A DNA stretch of 64,000 nt, taken from contig NZ_MSCI01000001.1 of the NCBI RefSeq assembly GCF_002954585.1, positions 744,001 to 808,000 on the forward strand, written 5' to 3'. The position numbers and the translations under genes are program-made. The stretch's first letter is position 1; every line of letters begins with the position of its first letter. The stretch comes from Vibrio chagasii (GTDB lineage: Bacteria > Pseudomonadota > Gammaproteobacteria > Enterobacterales > Vibrionaceae). Under the pieces are notes generated by a model. It was not told the origin of the DNA and ran no database searches. It was given only the letters and a program-made list of their open reading frames with translations. This document shows, piece by piece, positions 19,159-27,551 of the stretch.

Positions 19159-19705
19159 ACCCGACCGATCGTTTGAGTGACCACTACGTCAGGGCGACAT
19201 GCGCTAAGACCAAGCCATAGCACGGAGAACAAAAACCCAAACGGAAACCCCTGGTCAAAACCGTCTATCAACTCATATCAATCTTAGTCAAAGCAGCTCC
19301 TAGGTCGAAGTTCCTTTATCTAATACCTAAAGTTCACCTCAATATTCATCACTTAACCACCACGTAAAACTAAGCCTAGTTCATTACATTTAGTCGTCAG
19401 CACAGTAAAATATTTGACTACCCTCACAACTCACTCGAATGTAAGAAATCCGCATAAAAATGGCCGCCTTACAATCGGCTGTATTTTTGTTTGTACTTGC
19501 GCTCACTTTAATCCCTGCCTGTTATTCCTAGAAAACCTAGAAAATTATACTAAGGATACGAATATACAACGAACGTTATACATGTGTGTTAAAGCTCAAG
19601 TATTAAGCACTCATTTTATAAATTCATCTTCAATCCACACGCCAATCTTGATATGCTACTAGATGAATACTTTAATAAAAACATCAATAAAATGAGTGTA
19701 TTAGT
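19159..19705. other. Gene-poor interval with a phage-like repeat
   Basis: About 550 nt with no convincing gene. The only structure seen is the segment at 19339-19401, which closely resembles the 64 nt just upstream of the prophage lysozyme gene (40412-40475). The small open frame at 19414-19662 lacks a ribosome site and coding character. Confidence 0.5.
19339..19401 (+). repeat. Copy of the sequence upstream of the prophage lysozyme gene
   Basis: This stretch and 40412-40475 share ACTTAACCACCACG, then AAACTAAGCCTAGTTCATTA and a similar end (TTAGTCGTCAG versus TTAGGTCGCCAG). It lies outside the prophage's left junction. It may be a relic of an earlier related phage or a shared regulatory element. 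Confidence 0.6.
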
Positions 19706-20254
19706 ATGAAAAAAACAATATTTACCCTTTCTATTACCACTTTATTTTCAGTCGCCGCTGTTGCTGCAGATTCTATGTTAGGTGAACCTAGAGAACTTTT
19801 GCCGAATGAAGACATCAAGAGTTTTTCAATGGTAGATCTTAACGGTGACAACATTGAGGAACTGGTTTTCGTTACTGAAAGTGGTCAACTAAAATATTCG
19901 CCGCTGACTGGCCTTGGACAGGGTTTAGTTGATTATAGTGCTTATCAGCGCTTTAGAGACCGCCGTGGGTCGTATACCATGAATATCTCGCTGAAAGGAG
20001 GTACAAGCTCAAACCCGAAACTCGAAGTATTAAGCAATAGTAAACTTGGCATATCTTTCAATTCAGGCTATCTTTGCGCGGCTAAAATGTCTTTAAAAAA
20101 TAATAAAATCGTCGCTAAAGCCAGTTCATTCTATGATGCAGCCTATGAAATAACATATATTTCTGATGATTACATAGCAGGAAAAGTGAGATGCTCAGGT
20201 CCCAATGGCTTAGAGCAAAATGAATTCGTGCCATTTACAGCGACACGTAATTAA
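19706..20254 (+). CDS. Secreted hypothetical protein
   Basis: 182 residues with a clear signal peptide (KKTIFTLSITTLFSVAAVAA). After it comes an FG-GAP/VCBS-like calcium-loop motif (MVDLNGDNIEELVFVTESG), which suggests a small repeat-type extracellular or periplasmic domain. The remainder includes two Cys residues and looks beta-rich. I do not recognise the family. It is the last host gene before the prophage and has its own hairpin downstream. Confidence 0.6.
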   Translation: MKKTIFTLSITTLFSVAAVAADSMLGEPRELLPNEDIKSFSMVDLNGDNIEELVFVTESGQLKYSPLTGLGQGLVDYSAYQRFRDRRGSYTMNISLKGGTSSNPKLEVLSNSKLGISFNSGYLCAAKMSLKNNKIVAKASSFYDAAYEITYISDDYIAGKVRCSGPNGLEQNEFVPFTATRN

Positions 20255-20284
20255 TATTAGTTAACAATAATCTAGACTTACCAA

Positions 20285-20315
20285 GAAGTGTCAATACCTT
20301 AAATGTTGACACTTC
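20285..20315 (+). terminator. Hairpin downstream of the secreted protein gene
   Basis: GAAGTGTCAA and TTGACACTTC form a perfect 10-bp stem with an 11-nt loop. The T-run after it is weak, so it may be an mRNA-stabilising hairpin rather than a strong terminator. Confidence 0.5.
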
Positions 20316-20427
20316 GTGTTTACTTATACTTCCGCAGTTCTTTTGTATGACTCGGGGCGATCACTTCTCAATCACATAATCGTTAAACGCTTACGTCATA
20401 ACCACCTAAATTGAACCCGTGTTCTTC

Positions 20428-20640
20428 CTTGTTAGTTCAACATAAGTGCTTAAAATAATTATGGTGTAACAAAAGCCTCATCTTGCTAGCTAACGGCTCT
20501 ACTTCGTTTATACTAGGCGCAACTTACCTATAGTCTGTGATTTCAAAAAACCCATTGGTACAGCTATAGACACATCATCCGATTGGAACCCTGACATCAT
20601 ATGGCTCTCAAACCGACAATCTATAAGTTTCACTAAAATA
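20428..20640 (+). other. attL: prophage left junction with yaeQ promoter and 11-codon remnant
   Basis: About 200 nt here is an imperfect copy of 54504-54715, the promoter and start of yaeQ. Shared blocks include AAAATAATT, CTTCGTTTATACTA and the core ATGGCTCTCAAACC. The copied reading frame starts at 20601 (MALKPTIYKFH) and stops after 11 codons at 20636, whereas the right copy continues into intact yaeQ. The simplest reading is site-specific integration within the first codons of yaeQ. The left side would keep the original host promoter and the right side would carry a phage-borne replacement. Confidence 0.8.
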
Positions 20641-20751
20641 CGCCATTCCCTGCCCTACCTAACGCCAACCATATATACCATTATTTTCAATCACTTAATA
20701 AAAATAACAACCTAGAAGAACTTCAATAAACTGCTATAATCTCTGAACCTT

Positions 20752-20795
20752 GGTACACCTTTTGTACCCCTCAAATCACCCTTTTGGTACACCTC
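20752..20795 (+). repeat. Integrase arm-type repeats before int
   Basis: GGTACACCT occurs at 20752-20760 and 20787-20795, with a degenerate GTACCCCT at 20764-20771. The same motif recurs in both orientations in the right junction region (54407-54653). Clustered repeats next to int and the core site suggest integrase arm-binding or excisionase sites. Confidence 0.65.
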
Positions 20796-20809
20796 AGAGG
20801 CACACGTTC

Positions 20810-21865
20810 ATGGCATCTTATAGTATTGAAAAGCGAACTCTAGCGAGCGGTGAGTCTCGCTACAAAGCCACCGTTACCGTGAAACACCGGAGCAAAATTG
20901 CTCAACGTTTCTCTAAAACTCATAAGAAAAAAACGCTCGCTACTGCCTGGGCAAAAAATGAAGTGCGAAAGATAGAAGAAGGTGAAACTCAAGACCGTTC
21001 TGTACCCATTGGCCAGCTTCTAGACATGTACATTGGGAACAAAAACCTCTGGGACAATACTGGCCGATCTAAACAAACCGTATTAAAAATGCTCCGTGAT
21101 TGTGACATAGCAAAAATCTATTCCGATGAGCTAACCACTAAAGACTTGATTGAGCACTGCCAGAATAGAGGCAGTACGGGAACCAAGCCCTCTACCGTCT
21201 ATTCCGACATCTACTTTTTACGTTCGGTATTCAAACGAGCTAAACCTGTATTCAACGTTGCCGCGAACGTGAACACATTCTTAGAAGCAACACCCATTCT
21301 GTATGAAATGAAACTCATCGGTAAATCAGAGAAACGAACCAGACGGCCTACTACCGATGAAATAGACCTGTTAAAAGAAGCACTAGAAGAACGCGAGCAG
21401 CGCAGAGAAAACAAAATCCCCTATTCAATGCTTCTAGACTTCAGCATCCTGAGCTGTATGAGAGTAAGTGAAGTGTGTGGTATTCGTTGGGAAGACTTAA
21501 ACGAAGAACTTAGAACAGTGATCGTACGTGACCGAAAAGACCCACGTAAGAAAGAAGGCAACCATATGGTCGTTCCTCTGCTTGGTGAAGCATTCGATAT
21601 TGTGATGAGGCAAGAGCGTAAGGGAGAGTTGATATTTCCTTACAACCCACGCTCAGTTGGTAGAGGCTTCGTTGAAGTGTGTCAAAAGGTTGGGATTGAT
21701 AACCTACGTTATCATGACCTACGCCGTGAAGGTGCAAGCCGCTTGTTCGAGAAAGGCTTTACCATTGAAGAGGTTGCTCAGGTAACTGGCCATAGAAACC
21801 TAAATACCTTGTGGCAAGTTTATACCCAGTTGTTCCCGCATAAACTACACGACCGTAAAATATAA
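20810..21865 (+). CDS. int: Prophage tyrosine-recombinase integrase
   Basis: About 351 residues from the ATG at 20810. Starting further upstream would translate through the arm repeats. It has an N-terminal arm/SAM-like domain (residues about 60-150) and a C-terminal catalytic domain with RVSEVCGIRW (catalytic Arg), HDLRREG (H-x-x-R), TGHRN (His) and the nucleophile Tyr in QVYTQL. It is transcribed away from attL into the phage, as in P2-like phages. It would catalyse integration at yaeQ. Confidence 0.93.
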   Translation: MASYSIEKRTLASGESRYKATVTVKHRSKIAQRFSKTHKKKTLATAWAKNEVRKIEEGETQDRSVPIGQLLDMYIGNKNLWDNTGRSKQTVLKMLRDCDIAKIYSDELTTKDLIEHCQNRGSTGTKPSTVYSDIYFLRSVFKRAKPVFNVAANVNTFLEATPILYEMKLIGKSEKRTRRPTTDEIDLLKEALEEREQRRENKIPYSMLLDFSILSCMRVSEVCGIRWEDLNEELRTVIVRDRKDPRKKEGNHMVVPLLGEAFDIVMRQERKGELIFPYNPRSVGRGFVEVCQKVGIDNLRYHDLRREGASRLFEKGFTIEEVAQVTGHRNLNTLWQVYTQLFPHKLHDRKI

Positions 21866-22242
21866 AAGCGATTAATGGTTTGTAGTGAATATAAAAATAT
21901 TGACTCGAAGGGGCCTATTTGTGTTCACAAATAGAATCCCCAAAAAAAGCTATTCAACCTATCAAGATCCTGGACATTTTCGAGCTAGAAAGTGCTAAGG
22001 GTAAAAATTCAACCTGTGAAGGTTTTGGACATTTCTGTGTCAGTGACTTTGATAAATTAGAAAACCATCAATAACTACAGATATGGCAAATTTACTTGTG
22101 AAGAGCTAGTGCGATGAGTAACATCGGACTAGTAAAAGAGTTGGTTTAAGTGCGTATTAAGTACTGTCACGTTAAACCAAGAATATTGTCGTCGGGAAAT
22201 ACGGTCAGCACACTGATAGAGTTTTTATAAAAAAGAGGAATT
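21866..22242. other. Non-coding interval with short imperfect repeats
   Basis: No gene is seen. Two tandem units share ATTCAACCT followed about 15 nt later by GGACATTT (around 21952-22035). The second half resembles the end of the long repeat at 26040-26105 (CGAGCTAGAA, AAAAATTCAACCT). Function unknown. Confidence 0.5.
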
Positions 22243-22773
22243 ATGTCTGATATAGCTAATGCAATATATAATCTTGCAGAGCCGAGATTAATTGACTGGG
22301 CAACTCTTTTTGTGGCTATAGTCTCAATGATAATTGCATGTTTCGCGGCCAAGTTTTCATTAGACCAGAAAAAGATCTCGACCAGAGTAGAACGTAATAA
22401 GGTGTTAGAGGATTTATTTGAAGTTTTACACATTCTCAAACACTATGATGGTGAAAACATAGACAGAAACACGTTGGATAAAACCTTTAAACGATTACAA
22501 AGAATTCAACTCACTTGTATGGAAATTTTTACTCCTGAAGGTACAGCGTTTGTAAGAGAAGTACTGGAAAAAACCCATGCTATGGGTACAAAAGCTGTAG
22601 CGTATAAACAGGGCGTACCAGAAACTTTTATTCAGATGATGGAACATAGCGGCAACGAGGTAGATATCCTCAGCATAAAGGAAAAACAGCGTACTACTTA
22701 TGAAGAATATCGCCTTTTTTTCTTCAAAGGTGCATTTGATGAATTTGAGAGGCTCTTTGCCAAATATAAATAA
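22243..22773 (+). CDS. Single-pass membrane protein, unknown function
   Basis: 176 residues. One clear transmembrane segment (WATLFVAIVSMIIACFAAKF, residues about 20-39) is followed by a mostly helical, charged cytoplasmic part. It is preceded by AAGAGGAATT, a good ribosome site. It lies in the int-to-repressor interval where temperate phages carry lysogenic-conversion or superinfection-exclusion genes. No family recognised. Confidence 0.5.
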   Translation: MSDIANAIYNLAEPRLIDWATLFVAIVSMIIACFAAKFSLDQKKISTRVERNKVLEDLFEVLHILKHYDGENIDRNTLDKTFKRLQRIQLTCMEIFTPEGTAFVREVLEKTHAMGTKAVAYKQGVPETFIQMMEHSGNEVDILSIKEKQRTTYEEYRLFFFKGAFDEFERLFAKYK

Positions 22774-22920
22774 CCAGCGATTTATATTTAATAGGGGGTT
22801 AACAGCGTCAAAGGTAAGGAGTCATTAAAACTCCTTACCTTGAACTATAGTTATCTCGAAAAAAAATTAAAAAATAAAAACTTTCTTTTACTCAAAAATT
22901 AAAAGAAACATTATAGAATT

Positions 22921-23397
22921 TCAACTGAGTGACCTTAGAGTTAGTATAAATCTATTATCAGGAACATTGCCACCTGTAGTTCCTCTAAGGATAATGCCAC
23001 CTTTATTGTCAATTGATGATTCAATATCAACATCGCTTAAAGAACCATCATCATTTTCTATTTTTATATCAAATAGTGGCTTTTCACCTTTCTTATGTAA
23101 CGACTTAGGAATGTACTTACTGAATATTTTTCTATTGACATTTTCAACATTTAAATCCCAGTCATCAGACGCAATTATTATCCTTTTAGGCTTAAGTCTT
23201 AAAAACTTCCAAACGGCATAAACTGTACCTAAGATAGTTGATATCACTTTTAGTCCTAAAATTAGCCACTCAACATTTTCTAGCCCAAAAATATTAACAA
23301 CGTCTTTAATCAATGAAGCAAACATATTTACTAAGACACAAACTATAAAAATAAAATCTTTATATTCCCACTCAAAATCGTCTAGAAACTTCATCAC
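22921..23397 (-). CDS. Two-pass membrane protein, unknown function
   Basis: 158 residues with two N-terminal transmembrane segments (FIFIVCVLVNMFASLI and WLILGLKVISTILGTVYAVW). A soluble, probably beta-rich C-terminal domain of about 90 residues follows. The gene is AT-rich relative to its neighbours. It lies 53 nt downstream of the next membrane-protein gene on the same strand and could be its operon partner. Family unknown; phage conversion or exclusion function is only an inference from position. Confidence 0.5.
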   Translation of the reverse strand: MMKFLDDFEWEYKDFIFIVCVLVNMFASLIKDVVNIFGLENVEWLILGLKVISTILGTVYAVWKFLRLKPKRIIIASDDWDLNVENVNRKIFSKYIPKSLHKKGEKPLFDIKIENDDGSLSDVDIESSIDNKGGIILRGTTGGNVPDNRFILTLRSLS

Positions 23398-23450
23398 TAC
23401 TTTCCTTAAGGTTTAATTTTAAAACATCCATATGATTGATTTTCATCTAT

Positions 23451-24212
23451 TTAATTCTTAAAGTTTGTATATTTATACAATACACTGTCTTTATTTAAAT
23501 TATCTATAAATTGATTTATATTTCGATAGTTAGTATCTAAACCAAAATCAGATAATTTAACTTCTTCATTAAAAAGATGAAGTGATAAATTATTAATAGT
23601 TTCAATCATATTTTTCTTAAATTCTTCATGCCCATCATCAATTCGTTGCACTGTTTTAAAAGCATCTTTGATACTACTTTCTGTTCTTTCTGAATATATT
23701 GGTGAGGTTAGCGTTAAAAATGTTATGGCCTGTTGGACAATTTCATTTACATATTTTTGACTTGAAAAACCGTTTTTACTATTATGAACTTGAACTTTAC
23801 AGGCAGTCATGAGAGTTTTTTTTGCCTTCTCATCAAAGTCTTGAAGGTTCTTTATTGCTTGTATTTCCCAACTTTTACATAATTCATCTGTAGTTTTATC
23901 TTGATATGAATAAGCTGGCTTTAAAAATTCAAAATACTTTATACCACATAGATAAAGTTCAATCATATTATTGAATAATTCTATTTTATAGTCAAAATTC
24001 CTCTCACCAAACCACTCATTTTTAGCTTTCCAAGCAATAATAACAGCAAGGCATGTTGCTAAACCACCAAGAAAACTACCTATATTACCCACTTGTTCTA
24101 TAAGATTAATGTCTGCTTTGAAAATGATACCCAGACATATACCTAGAGTCATGTAAGTAAGCATACTTAATATATATACAATAAAATTAGATATTTTAAT
24201 TCTTTTTTTCAT
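23451..24212 (-). CDS. Two-pass membrane protein with long helical cytoplasmic domain
   Basis: 253 residues with two N-terminal transmembrane segments (residues about 9-32 and 42-62, the second GSFLGGLATCLAVIIAW). A long alpha-helical cytoplasmic region of about 190 residues follows. This layout resembles putative phage abortive-infection membrane proteins, but no signature motif was identified. It is AT-rich. It probably forms a two-gene unit with the downstream gene at 22921-23397. Confidence 0.5.
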   Translation of the reverse strand: MKKRIKISNFIVYILSMLTYMTLGICLGIIFKADINLIEQVGNIGSFLGGLATCLAVIIAWKAKNEWFGERNFDYKIELFNNMIELYLCGIKYFEFLKPAYSYQDKTTDELCKSWEIQAIKNLQDFDEKAKKTLMTACKVQVHNSKNGFSSQKYVNEIVQQAITFLTLTSPIYSERTESSIKDAFKTVQRIDDGHEEFKKNMIETINNLSLHLFNEEVKLSDFGLDTNYRNINQFIDNLNKDSVLYKYTNFKN

Positions 24213-24296
24213 TATTCACCTTTCTCAAAGTAAAAAAACAGCACCCAACGATGGAATAAAAAACGCCATTCATTGGGAATCTACCTTAGTCTCTTG

Positions 24297-24806
24297 TTAT
24301 ATTCTTATGGCTGGCTCTAGCTTCATTGTTGGAGCGCCTATTGGCTCAATAGTGTAATACAAAGCGATATAGTCATCACCCAAGTATTCGGGAATAATTT
24401 GCAGCGTTAAGTACTGTCCTTTGTATGCAATCTCTATGTAAGGTATTTCGTAGATTTTGAAGGATATAGAACCTGCGTTTCTCTCTAGGATACTTGCCTT
24501 ACTTCCCGCTTTAGAACGAGCAGCAAGCTGGACCTGATCAAAATTCACTCCGCCAAACACAAGTCGATCGAAATGTTTTTCAATAAATAGATTCCCATCC
24601 AGTATTGGAGAGCGAAGGCTAGGAACTTCAGTTTTTTCACGACGACTAAATTTAGATATTTTTTGTTCAGTCACCTCCTGTGGAAGTGTGTTCTTTGTGC
24701 CAAAATATCGTAAATCGTCAGGTAAATATTTAGTCCCTATGCCTTGGAAGAGAAACATAACAAGAGTACCCGTTCCACCAATCACCCACTTTATATATTT
24801 TTTCAT
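24297..24806 (-). CDS. Membrane-anchored hypothetical protein
   Basis: 169 residues with an N-terminal signal anchor (WVIGGTGTLVMFLFQGIG). The rest is a probably extracytoplasmic domain with beta-strand-rich sequence (FKIYEIPYIEIAYKGQYLTL, DDYIALYYTIEPIG). No family is recognised. On the minus strand it lies just downstream of repeat copy A (24886-25173), so its expression may depend on sequence in that repeat. Confidence 0.45.
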   Translation of the reverse strand: MKKYIKWVIGGTGTLVMFLFQGIGTKYLPDDLRYFGTKNTLPQEVTEQKISKFSRREKTEVPSLRSPILDGNLFIEKHFDRLVFGGVNFDQVQLAARSKAGSKASILERNAGSISFKIYEIPYIEIAYKGQYLTLQIIPEYLGDDYIALYYTIEPIGAPTMKLEPAIRI

Positions 24807-24885
24807 ATTAATAATTAGCTACAAATATTTATTGCAATTATACCTTATTAGTCAACGAAACAAGTACTATAAGATTGGATTGCAT

Positions 24886-25173
24886 GTAACGCTTCATAGA
24901 CGGAATTTTATGCAACCAATCAAAAAACTAATTATACTCACGCTCGATCTAATGCCCGTATTACCTAGCAAATAGGATGTTAACTTCAGAAATGACCGAA
25001 AGTTTCTATATAACTCCGGCGGCATCGGAGCAATACGATTTTCAACCTACATACACCCCAAATAAGCTCGGTCTGACTCTCTTCAATTGGATTAGATTTT
25101 ATAGGGAAAACGCACGTCCACTAAAGGAGGTAGAGTATTTGTCCTAACACGTTTTGGGGCAGTTCTGAGCTAG
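24886..25173. repeat. Long direct repeat, copy A
   Basis: Same orientation as copy B (25752-26052). Shared blocks include TAATTATACTCACGCTC, TATAACTCCGG, CGGAGCAATACGATT and TAGGGAAAACG. Identity looks roughly 75-80% by eye. No gene is present inside. The two copies bracket the small exported-protein gene at 25357-25737. Confidence 0.75.
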
Positions 25174-25174
25174 C

Positions 25175-25198
25175 TGGCACTTTTTGAGAAAAGTGCCA
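25175..25198. terminator. Perfect 10-bp hairpin
   Basis: TGGCACTTTT-TGAG-AAAAGTGCCA is a perfect palindrome with a 4-nt loop and no long T-run beyond the stem. It may be a bidirectional terminator or a structured single-strand site. Confidence 0.5.
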
Positions 25199-25249
25199 CG
25201 AGTAAAACTTCAGATACGGAGTAAGACCGAGGATCGCCTATAGACAATT

Positions 25250-25358
25250 ATCAAGCCCGCCAACCTTCTAGAGCAGATCGCACAGAGGCTCGGGCTTGTC
25301 CAACACTTGGGATTTAACGTTGGCTACGCAACGCTTAATCCTTATCTGTTAGCCGTTT
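25250..25358 (-). other. Structured segment after the cassette-like gene (attC-like?)
   Basis: On the minus strand the segment begins GGCTAAC right after the stop codon. It contains a hairpin (GGATTAAGCGTTG / CAACGTTAAATCC) and an outer pair AAGCCCG / CGGGCTT, and ends with GTTGGCG. The layout of complementary ends with inner stems is reminiscent of integron attC sites, but it does not fit the R''/R' consensus exactly. Low-confidence suggestion. Confidence 0.3.
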
Positions 25359-25757
25359 AGTCGCAGTTTCCCTTAATGTTACCTACGAACATATTTGCCC
25401 CATTAAAAGCTCCAAACCCATTAATGGACTTTGTATATACGGCTTTTCCTGAATCTGGATATACAGCCCACGTTTCTATAGTCGATTCGCCATCATTACC
25501 AACATCTGCGCAGATTAATGTAGCCGTGCCAGCTTGAAAACAGCTCATGTTATTTGGAGATACGCTACTTTCTTCACCTTCAAATTCAACAATGAATTTT
25601 TGAGATGAAATACCATCTTTGTCTATTTCAAAGCTTTCGATTTGACGTGTAGAAAAGCCCTTTAGGTCGCCTACTACATAGCAACTAGCTTGACTGGTAA
25701 ATGATACTAACAAAAAAACAAAAGTGAGATACTTCATAACTTCTCCAAACGGCTAAC
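25348..25757. mobile_element. Cassette-like unit bounded by perfect 11-bp inverted repeats
   Basis: GTTAGCCGTTT (25348-25358) and AAACGGCTAAC (25747-25757) are exact inverted repeats. They lie at the stop codon and 10 nt before the start codon of the single gene between them. Outside them lie the long direct repeats A and B. The arrangement suggests a gene acquired as a discrete unit. Confidence 0.5.
25357..25737 (-). CDS. Small exported protein, cassette-like
   Basis: 126 residues with a signal peptide (LTFVFLLVSFTSQASC). A secreted beta-rich domain with four Cys residues follows, likely two disulphides, ending GNIKGNCD. GGAGAAG precedes the ATG. Family unknown. The short leader and the tightly placed inverted repeats on both sides resemble gene cassettes that carry little more than a coding sequence. 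Confidence 0.5.
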   Translation of the reverse strand: MKYLTFVFLLVSFTSQASCYVVGDLKGFSTRQIESFEIDKDGISSQKFIVEFEGEESSVSPNNMSCFQAGTATLICADVGNDGESTIETWAVYPDSGKAVYTKSINGFGAFNGANMFVGNIKGNCD

Positions 25758-26052
25758 GCATATTAGACGGATTTTTTCCGTAATTTTATGTAACCAATGA
25801 TAACGATAATTATACTCACGCTCAATCTAACGCCAGTATTGCCTAGCGACTAGGGGTTGAAATTCAGAAATTGACGAAAGATTCCGTATAACTCCGGTGG
25901 CTTCGGAGCAATACGATTGTCAAACTACATACACCCAAAATAAGCTCGGCCTGAGCCTCTTCCATCGGATTAGATTTGATTAGGGAAAACGTACGCCCCA
26001 TAAAAGGTGTAGGGTATTTGATCTAAGTGGTTTCGGGGCACTTTCGAGCTAG
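25752..26052. repeat. Long direct repeat, copy B
   Basis: Partner of copy A (24886-25173). It begins TAACGC next to the cassette-like unit's inverted repeat and ends CGAGCTAG. The end also resembles 21985-22035. The following 160 nt up to the repressor gene hold nothing recognisable. Confidence 0.75.
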
Positions 26053-26217
26053 AAGATGCCATGGGGAAAAATTCAACCTTAGCAGTTTTCTGGATAATTC
26101 CGTTTTAGTGAAATTGTTGACTTAGCAAAGCATGAATTATTAAAAACATAGAAAGGTCGCTTATCTTTGTGTCCAGGCTAACTAGAGCAAAGCACCCTTT
26201 CGGATGCCTGTACGTTT

Positions 26218-27048
26218 CTATATCACCGCCTTCATGACGGTGGTAACAACTTTCCCGATTACCGCGAACTCGTCGAGTTTCTCCCCATTCACGATAAACG
26301 AATCATATTCTTCTTTGTTGTCTGAGATGACGTTATAGCCCTCAGCCATGATGTCGTACTTCAGGCGTTTTATGTAGACGTGCTTACCAATGCGAACAAC
26401 ATAGACACCATGCTTTACTGGGTGATCGAGTTCCCGGGTATCGACTAATACTTCATCGCCGTCGCTCAAAGTGTCTTCCATTGAGTCACCGTGACAAATG
26501 ATGATACGTGCATCTTCTTCTGTTAGGCCGAAGCGTCTTAACCATAAACAAGGTAGGAATTCGGTTCTGAGTTGGTATTCGGTATCGTTTTGAGCACCAA
26601 ACCCACAAGAGGCATAAACGTTGTACACGGGTACAGCGCACATATCGCCTATTTGAGAAGTGGCTTTCACAGACTTAACATTCGAAATCTCTGTGACATT
26701 GCCATCGGTATTGCGAGAGGCTCGGCTAGCAACCTGCTGGCTAGTTTTGCTGCTACCAATATCAACTTGCTCTACTGACGTCGAAGTTACGCTAGGTGCT
26801 GATGCAGTTAATAGATATTCCGCTTCATCAAGATCCGTGACGTATTTCTCAATCAGTTGTTTTTTTACATCTGGGTGGAAATTAGAAATATGGTATTCAA
26901 ATACTTTGCTAGAAGTAGCACTTTGTCTTGATAACCAATTGTTACGTCTACCTTTTTGGGAGACACCAGTCACTGATTTAGGCATTCCATCCAAACCCAC
27001 TAAATCCGAACTTAGAAACCACTCTTTCACACAAACACCAATAAACAC
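26218..27048 (-). CDS. Prophage S24-type repressor with Mu-like DNA-binding domain
   Basis: 276 residues. The N-terminus (VKEWFLSSDLVGLDGMPKSV, then RRNNWLSRQ) matches the Mu repressor/transposase-type winged helix. The C-terminus is a LexA/S24 peptidase with catalytic Ser189 (HGDSMEDTLSDGDEV) and Lys227 (HVYIKRLK). A possible self-cleavage Cys-Gly sits at 148-149 (ASCGFG). It should maintain lysogeny and be inactivated by RecA after DNA damage. It is divergent from the early genes across an operator-containing gap. Confidence 0.88.
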   Translation of the reverse strand: MFIGVCVKEWFLSSDLVGLDGMPKSVTGVSQKGRRNNWLSRQSATSSKVFEYHISNFHPDVKKQLIEKYVTDLDEAEYLLTASAPSVTSTSVEQVDIGSSKTSQQVASRASRNTDGNVTEISNVKSVKATSQIGDMCAVPVYNVYASCGFGAQNDTEYQLRTEFLPCLWLRRFGLTEEDARIIICHGDSMEDTLSDGDEVLVDTRELDHPVKHGVYVVRIGKHVYIKRLKYDIMAEGYNVISDNKEEYDSFIVNGEKLDEFAVIGKVVTTVMKAVI

Positions 27049-27150
27049 CGATAATCACTTGACATAGTCACCATCTGGGCGCACCATTCACATAAACACG
27101 AACAAACAAAATGTTTATCTATCATATTAGTCAAGAACAAGGATAAACAC
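27041..27150. promoter_or_regulatory. Repressor operator region
   Basis: Between the divergent repressor and early operon the motif ATAAACAC recurs at about 27041-27048, 27092-27099 and 27143-27150, with an inverted GTTTAT at 27113-27118. Regular spacing of about 50 bp suggests operators for the repressor or the PrtN/Cox-like protein. Confidence 0.6.
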
Positions 27151-27205
27151 CAATTAACTAAGAACTATATCACGTCAGTGCTGTAGTGAAAATGAGGATA
27201 ACTAT

Positions 27206-27499
27206 ATGAGCATGGATATTCACTACGGGCTTCAAGCAATGTTTGGTAAGCCGATTGTCCAATTAAGCGAAGTTTCAGAATCATTTTTTGGAATGAAGTA
27301 TGCGACGGCTAAAGCCAAAGTTAGCAGCCATGAATTCCCTATCCCTGCCTTTCGTCTTCATGAAGAAAGTGAAGCTAACAAAGGTACAAAAGTTCCGTTA
27401 TTGATTCGAGTTAACGACCTTGCTGATTACGTTGTAAGAAAACACGAGGAAGAGCGAGCAAGGATGGAATCCATCTACGGAAAGTTTCATCGTCATTAA
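27206..27499 (+). CDS. PrtN/Cox-like early regulator
   Basis: 97 residues resembling the pyocin activator PrtN family, with the pattern VQLSEVSESFFGMKYATAKAK, then FPIPAFRLHEESE and a final VNDLADYVV. Such winged-helix proteins in phages act as activators or Cox-type excision and lytic switch factors. It is the first gene rightward from the operator region, facing the repressor, where P2-like phages carry cox. GAGGAT precedes the start. Confidence 0.75.
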   Translation: MSMDIHYGLQAMFGKPIVQLSEVSESFFGMKYATAKAKVSSHEFPIPAFRLHEESEANKGTKVPLLIRVNDLADYVVRKHEEERARMESIYGKFHRH

Positions 27500-27551
27500 A
27501 ACCATCTTCGAAGCTAACCACTTTTCTTATGTTTCATAGTGAGTATCAGAC

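Noticed and set aside
19414-19662. Open frame of 82 codons in the csp-to-hypothetical gap
   Set aside because: No ribosome site and no coding-like composition; the region is mostly non-coding and carries a phage-like repeat upstream.
20428-20795. Repeats near int considered as a CRISPR array
   Set aside because: Copies are short (9 nt), irregularly spaced and in both orientations, with no cas genes; they fit recombinase arm sites.
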